The notes beneath the pieces are model-generated. The model searched no databases, was not told the DNA's origin, and worked only from the letters and a program-made list of their open reading frames with translations. A stretch of 64,000 nt of DNA. Origin: Aeromonas sp. FDAARGOS 1405. Lineage in GTDB: Bacteria; Pseudomonadota; Gammaproteobacteria; Enterobacterales; Aeromonadaceae. The translations under genes and the position numbers were made by a program. The stretch spans positions 3,667,001 through 3,731,000 of the forward strand of contig NZ_CP077311.1 of NCBI RefSeq assembly GCF_019048265.1, read 5' to 3'. Below, piece after piece: positions 57,646 through 64,000 of this stretch. Position 1 is the first letter of the stretch; each line of letters begins with the position of its first letter.

Positions 57646-58833
57646 TTATTTCACCCGCTTTTGCGCCTCTTTAATCAGATTTTCCAGGGTTTCTGCCGGC
57701 GCGGAGAATTTACGAGCCATGATCATGGCGGCGATAATATAGGGCTTCCAGCTCGCCTCTTTATAAGTGGCGATACGATATTTCTCGAATACCCCTTCGG
57801 TCACTTCACCCTCTTTGCAGGAGACGCCGGAAATATCGGCCGGCAGGCAGTGCATATAGAGCGCCTCGCCCCCCTTGGTGAGCTTCATCATCTCCTCGGT
57901 GCAGTGCCAATCCTTGTGCTTGGCGTTCTGCTCAAGGCAATGTTTCTCCAGCTCTTTGAGACCGGCGTGGTCATTGGCACGCAACAGCTCGGTACGCTGC
58001 TCCATCACCTTGTAGGGAGCCCAGGACTTGGGATAGACGATATCTGCATCCTTGAAAGCCTCTTCCATGGAGGTGACCTGACGGAAGCTGCCGCCGGAGG
58101 CCTTGGCATTCTCTTTGGCCACTTCGATCACGTCCGGGATCAGGTCATACCCCTCCGGATGGGCCAGGGTCACATCCATACCGAAGCGTGTCATCAGACC
58201 TATGATGCCCTGCGGCACGGAGAGCGGCTTGCCGTAGCTCGGGGAGTAGGCCCAGGTCATGGCAATCTTCTTGCCCTTGAGGCTCTCCAGGCTGCCAAAG
58301 TGCTCCTGCAACCAGGCGAGATCAGCCATGGACTGGGTCGGGTGATCAATGTCGCACTGCAGGTTGACCAGCGCCGGACGCTGGGGCAGCACCCCCTTCT
58401 CGAACCCTTCATCCAGTGCCGCGCCCACTTCACGCATATAGGCGTTACCGGCACCGAGGAACATGTCGTCACGGATGCCGATGGCATCGGCGCAGAAGGA
58501 AATCATGTTGGCCGTTTCACGGACGGTCTCGCCGTGGGCGATCTGGGATTTACCCTCATCCAGATCCTGCTGGGCCAGACCGAGCAGGTTCAGCGCAGAG
58601 GCGTAAGAGAAGCGGGTTCGGGTGGAGTTATCGCGGAAAACCGAGATACCGAGCCCGCTGTTAAACAGTTTGGTGCAGATATTTTCGGCGCGCAGGGTCT
58701 TGAGGGATTCGGCCAGTTTCAATACCAGCTCCAGCTCCTGAGGCGTTTGCTCCCAGGTCAGCAGAAAATCTTTTTCATGCAGGTTGGATTTGAGTGCTCT
58801 GATCTCTTTGATTAATTCGTTAACTGCTTTCAT
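57646..58833 (-). CDS. ygeW: Knotted carbamoyltransferase YgeW
   Basis: A 395-residue transcarbamylase of the YgeW family, the length of E. coli YgeW. The carbamoyl-phosphate motif is STRTRFSYAS (a variant of the STRTR signature), the amino-acid-side motif is HCLPADISG, and HPTQSMADL is also present. Its natural substrate has not been firmly shown; an oxamate- or ureidoglycine-like compound from purines has been suggested. In this locus it could generate carbamoyl phosphate for ArcC. It is the first gene of the ygeW-X-Y-hyuA-arcC run and lies behind a sigma-54-like promoter. Confidence 0.94.
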   Translation of the reverse strand: MKAVNELIKEIRALKSNLHEKDFLLTWEQTPQELELVLKLAESLKTLRAENICTKLFNSGLGISVFRDNSTRTRFSYASALNLLGLAQQDLDEGKSQIAHGETVRETANMISFCADAIGIRDDMFLGAGNAYMREVGAALDEGFEKGVLPQRPALVNLQCDIDHPTQSMADLAWLQEHFGSLESLKGKKIAMTWAYSPSYGKPLSVPQGIIGLMTRFGMDVTLAHPEGYDLIPDVIEVAKENAKASGGSFRQVTSMEEAFKDADIVYPKSWAPYKVMEQRTELLRANDHAGLKELEKHCLEQNAKHKDWHCTEEMMKLTKGGEALYMHCLPADISGVSCKEGEVTEGVFEKYRIATYKEASWKPYIIAAMIMARKFSAPAETLENLIKEAQKRVK

Positions 58834-58940
58834 CGTTCGCCCCAATCATTGGATGAGATATGGATAGCTCCCCTTTCACTCACGATGTCACCAGCATCCC
58901 GGTTGTGGGTGAGCGCGTCGGTTAGCGTCGATATGAGGCA

Positions 58941-58956
58941 ATCAATAACCGTGCCA
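58941..58956 (-). promoter_or_regulatory. Sigma-54-type -24/-12 promoter candidate for ygeW
   Basis: The minus strand reads TGGCACGGTTATTGAT. This matches the sigma-54 consensus TGGCACGNNNNTTGCW at every fixed position except the -12 C (A here). It would give a leader of roughly 95 bases before the ygeW ATG at 58833. In E. coli a sigma-54 activator (YgeV/UacR) is encoded beside ygeW; none lies in this window. Confidence 0.5.
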
Positions 58957-59445
58957 AACCAATAAAATGCAGGCAGATATTAATAAATGGCGAAAGTGTG
59001 TGATGCCACCCACAAAATCAGCGGCTATTTAAGCGGTTTATTCAATAAAAAGCTGAGCGGATCAGCCAAGCCATAAAATAGCCGAGTGATAATAATCAGA
59101 GGCGATATCTCGGCATCGGTGAGAATTATCATCAAAGGCCCGTTTCAGGGGCTGAAATGATATCAGCTGGGCTGTCGTTATCATTATGATAATGCCGTGC
59201 AGCGACTTGCTCTTTTGTTACCACATCTTCTGCAGAAATGTCACTGCCATCTCGCATCCCTTGCACTCTCCACCCGTATCGCCTCTCGCCTTATCTTCCG
59301 GCCACATTGCTGGGCGCGGTTGGCCCAAGGTGCTAACGTGAATACGCCAGCTGCGCATCTGTATCGGATGCTCAGAAGAGGCCGACGTTCACGACCGCAA
59401 CTGCGCGGATGAACCTGCATGACTTACATCTTTGAGGGATTATCT
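58957..59445. other. Intergenic region with a perfect 15-bp palindrome
   Basis: No gene is supported in this 489-base divergent spacer. A perfect palindrome with a single central base, TTATCATTATGATAA, lies at 59178-59192. It overlaps TATGAT, which could act as a -10 element for the downstream secreted-protein gene, so an operator role is possible. A sigma-54 activator site might lie here too, but I could not define one. Confidence 0.4.
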
Positions 59446-60039
59446 ATGTCCAAGAATGCTGCTCTGCTCATCACCCTGACCCTGCTCGGGATCGCCCCTG
59501 CCCACGCCATCAGCGCCAAATATGCCGAGCAGCTGGAGCGCTCCGGCTGCACCCAGGTCACCGAGGCGCAGGGCTGTGACATTCACAAAACCAAAGCGGA
59601 AAATGCCAAGGCGGGATTTAGCGCGGCCGCCCCAGCCGCGGAGGGCGGTCTGAATCTCAGCTATGAGCAGAAGCTGGAGCGCTCGGGCTGCACTCAGGTG
59701 AGCGAGCTCAATGGCTGCGATATCAACAAAACCAAGGCTGAGAACGCAGCTGCCGGTGTTGGCAATGCTCCGGCCGCGGCAACCAGCGCCAGCCCCTATG
59801 CGGGCAACTGGATCGCCACCTTCCCCCAAACCGGCGCCACCGTGGCTAATATCCGCATCGATGGCAAGGATCAGGTGTGGGTCAACGACAAGAAGGTCAA
59901 TGCCAAGAAATCCGATGGTGCGCTGGTGTTCAAGGATGGCATGGTCATCTACACCATTCAGGGGGATCGCCGCATCAAGGGTGAAGATGGCTGGGTCGAT
60001 AATGATGCCGGCACCAAGGGGCCCATCAACGCCAAGTAA
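59446..60039 (+). CDS. Secreted protein with two cysteine-pair repeats
   Basis: A 197-residue protein of unknown function. A Sec signal peptide (MSKNAALLITLTLLGIAPAHA) predicts cleavage after AHA. Two tandem repeats of about 32 residues follow: YAEQLERSGCTQVTEAQGCD and YEQKLERSGCTQVSELNGCD, each continuing into (H/N)KTKAENA. Each has two Cys seven or eight residues apart, likely disulfide bonded in the periplasm. The rest (about 120-197) starts SPYAGNWIATFPQTGA and looks like a small beta-rich domain. AGGG precedes the ATG. Confidence 0.75.
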   Translation: MSKNAALLITLTLLGIAPAHAISAKYAEQLERSGCTQVTEAQGCDIHKTKAENAKAGFSAAAPAAEGGLNLSYEQKLERSGCTQVSELNGCDINKTKAENAAAGVGNAPAAATSASPYAGNWIATFPQTGATVANIRIDGKDQVWVNDKKVNAKKSDGALVFKDGMVIYTIQGDRRIKGEDGWVDNDAGTKGPINAK

Positions 60040-60057
60040 GCAGCTGACCACAAAATG

Positions 60058-60083
60058 ACGGGGAGCGCGGGCTCCCCGTTTCA
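60058..60083. terminator. Hairpin between two convergent genes
   Basis: Stem ACGGGGAGC/GCTCCCCGT with a four-base loop, followed by only TTTC. It overlaps the stop codon of the minus-strand Toprim gene and is a modest terminator. Confidence 0.6.
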
Positions 60084-61085
60084 CACCTGATTGCCCATCG
60101 CTTCCAATGACCAGCTCCACCAGCGAGGCGCCAGAATCAATACCTCCTGCTCCAGCCAAGTCCCGTCTGTGATCAGTTTATCGAGCCAGGGAACGCCTGC
60201 CAACGCGCCATGACTATCGACCTGATCAGCCTGCTTAGTCACACGCCAGGGCACCTTGCCACTGTCCGTCGCAAAGGTGCGTACCGGACGGGCATAGTGA
60301 TCCAGATAAGGTTGCAGCTCACAGGGAAGCCAGAGCATGGCCGGTCGATTTAGCTCGCGCGCCAGCTCGATGGCAATATCGATACCCCGTTGATCGAGAT
60401 CGCCAAAATGGGCCCACTGCACGCCCGCAGGCAGCAGCGGGATCAGCTGTTTGGCCAGGGTGGTATTGCGACCGGGGGCAAAAAGCAGCAGTTGCCCGGG
60501 TTGCAGCGGGTAGTCGACAAAGGCCCCCTTGTTCTCCACCGTAATGACCCGCTCCCCTTGCCAACCGATGGCAGCCAGCATGCCCAGAGTCCGCTCCGGC
60601 AACGCCAACTCTCCCAACAACGCCATCATTGCAGTCATATCGTGCTGCTGACCCTGCAGATCGACCAGTGAGAGCGGTTCGAGGGTACGGATGCGGATCA
60701 CCTCATCCTGCGTGAGCGACAATTCCGCAAGCAGTGGCGCGGCAAGGGATGCTGACCGCGGATGCTTGCTGTCCCCCTGCCAGAGGGCATAAAAGCAGGC
60801 CTGATTGAGCCGTGCAGGCAAACTCACTCCCATTCGTTGCAGCTGCTCCCCCTTGTCCGGTTCGGGGGGCGCAGCCCGTGCCAGTTGTCCGGTCAGATAA
60901 GTCCGCCCCGCGTCGGTCAACGCATAATGAGCACCTCGGCCAACCGGCTTGATCCCGGCCACTGCCTGCAACAGATGCTTCAACTCGCGGCCATGCCGAC
61001 TCTCAAGGGAGCAGCCCTTTCCGTTCTGGCTATCGAGCAACCGTGCACACAAATCCTGTACCCGCATCTCATCAAACAGCGACAT
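60081..61085 (-). CDS. Orphan JetD-like protein (winged helix plus Toprim-like DUF2220 domain)
   Basis: A 334-residue protein. The N-terminus looks like a winged-helix module (SLESRHGRELKHLLQAVAG then GRGAHYALTDAGRTYL). The C-terminal part resembles the Toprim-type domain of the Wadjet nuclease subunit JetD: ENKGAFVDYP with Glu184 and HFGDLDQRGIDIAIEL with Asp229 and Asp231. The start at 61085 follows GGAG. In Wadjet systems JetD cuts plasmid DNA with the JetABC SMC complex; no jetA, jetB or jetC is in this window. The assignment rests on motifs alone. Confidence 0.65.
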   Translation of the reverse strand: MSLFDEMRVQDLCARLLDSQNGKGCSLESRHGRELKHLLQAVAGIKPVGRGAHYALTDAGRTYLTGQLARAAPPEPDKGEQLQRMGVSLPARLNQACFYALWQGDSKHPRSASLAAPLLAELSLTQDEVIRIRTLEPLSLVDLQGQQHDMTAMMALLGELALPERTLGMLAAIGWQGERVITVENKGAFVDYPLQPGQLLLFAPGRNTTLAKQLIPLLPAGVQWAHFGDLDQRGIDIAIELARELNRPAMLWLPCELQPYLDHYARPVRTFATDSGKVPWRVTKQADQVDSHGALAGVPWLDKLITDGTWLEQEVLILAPRWWSWSLEAMGNQV

Positions 61086-61296
61086 CCTCACCTCTCCATG
61101 TGGCTTCATATGACGAAGTAGAGGTGATTTTCCCTGTCATTACCGTGACCGGCTTCGCAAGCGGTTCTTATCAGCCCCGCCATGCATGGCCCGTACTGGT
61201 AAACCCGCTACAAAGGGCGCAAGCTGGTTTGATATAGAGATACGCTGCGCTCTTCGCGGCACGACAACGCGATACCCGCTTTCACAAGGGCTTGCC

Positions 61297-62538
61297 ATGA
61301 CCGACGCCACAGACCCATCGCCATCCTCTTCTTGGCATCTTTCGGATATCCGCGAGCTGGCGCACCTGCTGACTCTGGTGCTGCCCGCCGCGGTAGAGAT
61401 CACCGAAGCGGTACATCAGGCGGTACTGAGCGGTATGGGGCTCAAGGGACGGGATGAGGGAAAAACAGCCGGGATCACCGGGCTGGTCTACAAGGGGGTA
61501 CACGGCACCGCCAACACCCTGGGCAGCGGTATCAACCATCTGCTCAGCCGCCTGCCAGCCACTCCGCCGCCCCACCAGATCCCCGAAACCCCGAAACGTG
61601 CAGCCCTGATCGCCACCCTCAACGGCGTATTGGGGGACAAGCTGGTCGAGCACCACAATGCCCTCGCCACCCCCATGACCCTGCGCTATCAGGGCAAGCC
61701 CCTCGATTGGCAGGCGATGCCAAAGGATCTACCCCGCGAGGGACGGGTGCTGCTGATGATCCATGGCCTCTGCATGAACGATCTGCAGTGGCAGACCGAG
61801 CATCAAGGCAAGCCGGTCAATCACGGGGAGCAACTTGCCAACGCGCTTGGCTATCAGCCTCTTTACCTGCGCTACAACTCGGGCCTGCCCATCGTACAAA
61901 ACGGGCAGCAACTTGCCCTGTTGCTGGAGCAGTTGCTCGCCCACTGGCCGGGAGAGCTCAAAGAGATAACGATAATGGGCTACAGCATGGGCGGACTGGT
62001 TGCCCGCAGCGCCTGCCACCATGCCAGCCAGGCCGGGCTCACCTGGCCTGCGCACCTTGCCAACCTGATATTTCTCGGCACACCACACCACGGCGCGCCG
62101 CTCGAACATGTCGGTCACTGGCTGGAGCAGTTGCTGCCCGCCACCGCCTACAGCGAGCCCTTCGTCAGGCTGGCACGACTGCGCAGTGCAGGCATCAGGG
62201 ATCTGCGCCACGGCCAGGTGATCGATGAGGTAGCCATACCCGATCCCGCCGCGCCCTTGCGCGCTCCCCGCATCCCACTCCCCTTGCCCGGTGGCGTCAA
62301 CTGCTATGCCATTGCCGCGACCACTGCCGCCAAGCGCAGCCTGCTGGCCGACCGGCTGATTGGCGATGGACTGGTGCCGCTACGCAGCGCCCTCGGCCAG
62401 CACAACGAAGCACGCCATCAGCTTGCCTTCCTCCCCGCCCATACCCTGATTGTCTATCGCACCAGTCATATGGCCCTGCTCGCCAGCCCGCAGGTTGGCC
62501 AGCAACTACTGCGCTGGCTCAGCCCCTTGCAGCTATAG
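61297..62538 (+). CDS. Lipase-like alpha/beta hydrolase
   Basis: A 413-residue hydrolase. The lipase-type oxyanion segment is LLMIHGLCMND, the nucleophile elbow is GYSMGGLVARSA and a later LIFLGTPHHGAPLEHVGHW is typical of PGAP1/triacylglycerol-lipase-like esterases. The catalytic His is probably in RTSHMALLA near the C-terminus. About 150 N-terminal residues precede the core and are not recognised. No signal peptide is evident. AAGGG lies six bases before the ATG at 61297. Confidence 0.8.
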   Translation: MTDATDPSPSSSWHLSDIRELAHLLTLVLPAAVEITEAVHQAVLSGMGLKGRDEGKTAGITGLVYKGVHGTANTLGSGINHLLSRLPATPPPHQIPETPKRAALIATLNGVLGDKLVEHHNALATPMTLRYQGKPLDWQAMPKDLPREGRVLLMIHGLCMNDLQWQTEHQGKPVNHGEQLANALGYQPLYLRYNSGLPIVQNGQQLALLLEQLLAHWPGELKEITIMGYSMGGLVARSACHHASQAGLTWPAHLANLIFLGTPHHGAPLEHVGHWLEQLLPATAYSEPFVRLARLRSAGIRDLRHGQVIDEVAIPDPAAPLRAPRIPLPLPGGVNCYAIAATTAAKRSLLADRLIGDGLVPLRSALGQHNEARHQLAFLPAHTLIVYRTSHMALLASPQVGQQLLRWLSPLQL

Positions 62539-62658
62539 CGAGCTGGCTATTAAAGCAACAGAGTGCTGGTTCACAAAGGAGCCCTGTGGCACTCTGAGAC
62601 GTCAAAGGGAAGACCCACACTGACACCTCATGTGTCCCCACTGCAAAGGAGCGCCACG

Positions 62659-62766
62659 ATGGCCAAAGCAAGCAAGAAAGAGATCAAGAAGAAGATCGCC
62701 GCTCGTCTTGAGAAAATTGCCAAGCATGAAGGCAAGATCAAGAAGCTGAAGAAGGCCCTGAAGTAG
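62659..62766 (+). CDS. 35-residue lysine-rich protein
   Basis: A tiny protein with 14 Lys and 1 Arg in 35 residues, starting MAKASKKEIKKKIAARLEKI. GGAG lies seven bases before the ATG and a strong terminator follows. The whole chain should form one very basic amphipathic helix, which suggests binding to nucleic acid or membrane. No family is recognised. Confidence 0.65.
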   Translation: MAKASKKEIKKKIAARLEKIAKHEGKIKKLKKALK

Positions 62767-62781
62767 GGCCCACAGCATATG

Positions 62782-62806
62782 AAAAACCGCCAGCTGGCGG
62801 TTTTTT
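62782..62806 (+). terminator. Rho-independent terminator after the lysine-rich small gene
   Basis: Stem AAAACCGCC/GGCGGTTTT with loop AGCT, followed by TT. It is close enough to the small gene to be its own terminator. Confidence 0.85.
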
Positions 62807-63017
62807 CATCCCGATTTTCGCCCCTTTACCATCGTTTTGATACCAATGGCCTTGATGTAAACGCCTCAAGCGCACATCAGCAAAACAACCCGGCTGAAAC
62901 CACGCACGTTCTCATCACCGCTATTTGGTCTAACAGCGCCAATCGGGCGCCGCGCCCATCCTTACCAGCAACTACCTTCAACTGAGTGTTTGATATGAGC
63001 CAGCAGTGGAGCGCCAT

Positions 63018-63221
63018 ATGTACTCTTACACCCTCACCTTCAGGGAAGATGTCGATCGCCTGACCGCCCCCGAGCAAGAGATTACCTTGCAGAGCCCCGC
63101 TCAGGCGGGGGATTTTATTATCCTCTCCGACGGCAGCCGCCATCAGGTGATGTTTGTCACCCACCGCGCCCACTACAGCAGCCTCTATCTCGATAAAGGG
63201 GTCAGGGTACCGCAGAGTTAG
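63018..63221 (+). CDS. Small hypothetical protein, mostly beta
   Basis: A 67-residue protein, unrecognised. GGAG six bases before the ATG at 63018 fixes the start; a GTG four codons earlier is less likely. Segments such as TLTFREDVDRL, FIILSDGSRHQVMFVTHRAHYSS and LYLDKGVRV suggest a small beta-sheet domain. Confidence 0.6.
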   Translation: MYSYTLTFREDVDRLTAPEQEITLQSPAQAGDFIILSDGSRHQVMFVTHRAHYSSLYLDKGVRVPQS

Positions 63222-63336
63222 TGGCTATCGCCTTTAATTGATGGGGCTGGGTGAAATATTCACGCCGTTGACGTAATAATCATCGCATCATGTCAACGTT
63301 CCTTTATCTCTATCACGATATATCTGAGGAAGCGCG

Positions 63337-63381
63337 ATGAAAAAATCCAACATTGTCTTATATCAAATTAAATTTATTTAG
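63337..63381 (+). CDS. Possible 14-residue leader-type ORF
   Basis: MKKSNIVLYQIKFI-stop follows a good GAGGA site. It may be the start of a degraded gene or a small leader peptide before the heme-binding gene. The surrounding 63222-63519 spacer is AT-rich and holds two copies of AAAAACAAATCA (63388-63399 and 63408-63419). Confidence 0.2.
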   Translation: MKKSNIVLYQIKFI

Positions 63382-63435
63382 CCACGAAAAAACAAATCAT
63401 ACCTCACAAAAACAAATCACCATCACTCAATATCA

Positions 63436-63462
63436 TTGACCACACCCTTGGTGCGTTATAAC
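63436..63462 (+). promoter_or_regulatory. Candidate promoter of the heme-binding-like gene
   Basis: TTGACC and TATAAC are separated by 15 bases, about 58 bases before the ATG. The spacing is short for sigma-70, so this is tentative. Confidence 0.3.
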
Positions 63463-63519
63463 AATTACTTTGTTGAACATATTTATTCGCAAGTCATTAT
63501 TAGTGATGGAGTTATCACA

Positions 63520-64000
63520 ATGAATAAACTTATCTTACCCATAGCATTAATTACCTGTGCCACGCTCGCTCACGCAGAGTCCAGCACTATTATCAACGGT
63601 CTGGATTTTGGTCCATTAGCTCAGTTGGCTGGCACATGGAAAAGCACTGATGCTGGTGGTGTAGATGTAGCACCCGGCCAGGAGGGTAGCAAAGTTGGCA
63701 AAGGGGGGCCGGCAGTGGAACCCTTTTACGAAGTCATTACTTTTGAACCGGCTGCCGATGCTAAAAATGCCAGCGAACAATATCTGGTAGCCATGTATTA
63801 CAAGCAGGAAGTATTCAGAAAAAGCGATAATGGGAAATTTCATGACCAACGCGGTTATCTGATTTATGACAAGACCAATCAGCTTGTTTACAACTCATAC
63901 TGTATACCTCGTGCAGTCTGTGTGGTCACTGAAGGCAAAGCGGGTAACAAAATCGAGTTCAAGACGGGCAAGCGCGGTATTGCGGAAAGCAATTATATGA
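63520..64000 (+). CDS. Secreted heme-binding beta-barrel-like protein (3' end outside the window)
   Basis: The first 160 codons of a protein that continues past the right edge. A Sec signal peptide (MNKLILPIALITCATLAHA) is followed by LAQLAGTWKSTD, then FEPAADAKNASEQYLVAMYY and QRGYLIYDKTNQLVYNSYCIPRA. This resembles the THAP4/nitrobindin-type heme-binding beta-barrel family (LxGTWxG opening). Exact family membership is tentative, and a periplasmic location would be unusual for nitrobindins. GGAG lies eight bases before the ATG. Confidence 0.6.
   Translation, partial: MNKLILPIALITCATLAHAESSTIINGLDFGPLAQLAGTWKSTDAGGVDVAPGQEGSKVGKGGPAVEPFYEVITFEPAADAKNASEQYLVAMYYKQEVFRKSDNGKFHDQRGYLIYDKTNQLVYNSYCIPRAVCVVTEGKAGNKIEFKTGKRGIAESNYM

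Noticed and set aside
59178-59192. Fur box
   Set aside because: The palindrome has only one good GATAAT hexamer; the three-hexamer Fur consensus is not met.
59197-59412. 71-codon frame upstream of the secreted repeat protein
   Set aside because: No good ribosome site and an unlikely composition; it lies in the spacer that should hold the promoter.

Overview
The window looks like chromosome from a GC-rich gammaproteobacterium, most likely Aeromonas. That rests on gene content and order: rnd-fadD-slp-tsaB-yoaA, a his operon with a His-rich leader peptide, selD next to mnmH, and an E. coli-like ygeW-to-ghxQ locus. No rRNA or tRNA gene, CRISPR array, prophage or replication origin was seen. Assigning the genus is inference, because no database search could be run.

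Layout. (1) 1-3.6 kb: start of a GNAT acetyltransferase, then selD, mnmH and a YcbL-like metallo-hydrolase. (2) 3.7-4.2 kb: an AT-rich orphan membrane protein. (3) 4.4-12.0 kb, minus strand: rnd, fadD, an alpha/beta hydrolase, an Slp lipoprotein, tsaB, the helicase yoaA and a small protein ending in a sliding-clamp-like motif. (4) 12.1-19.7 kb, plus strand: the complete hisL-GDCBHAF-IE operon with attenuator, and a duplicated hisF/hisI junction. (5) 19.7-28.1 kb: a lone KAP-family ATPase, a PAS-PAS-GGDEF diguanylate cyclase, an acyl-CoA synthetase, a YfcC-family carrier, a small unknown gene and YcfJ. (6) 28.2-58.8 kb: a large purine and selenium/molybdenum hydroxylase island. (7) 59.4-64.0 kb: a secreted repeat protein, an orphan JetD-like Toprim protein, a lipase-like hydrolase, two small proteins and the start of a heme-binding beta-barrel protein.

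The island in (6) holds xdhC-xdhB-xdhA, ghxQ, guaD, xanQ, xdhD-ygfM, ssnA and ygfK, the accessory genes mocA, yqeC and yqeB, and then arcC(yqeA), hyuA, ygeY, ygeX and ygeW. Two transporter genes (caxA-like and EamA) and an intact IS3-family element sit between yqeB and arcC. In E. coli and gut anaerobes the same gene set is linked to anaerobic purine and uric acid breakdown, with molybdenum hydroxylases that carry a labile selenium cofactor. SelD, near the left edge, would make the selenophosphate for both that cofactor and MnmH.

Most notable observations: XdhD has an N-terminal ferredoxin-like domain in which every cysteine ligand position is lost, while YgfK nearby is rich in Fe-S motifs. 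A near-consensus sigma-54 promoter lies upstream of ygeW, with no activator gene in the window. A duplicated hisF/hisI junction creates a 47-codon mini-ORF with a strong ribosome site. A small protein beside YoaA ends in QIDLFV. A JetD-like protein stands alone without JetABC.
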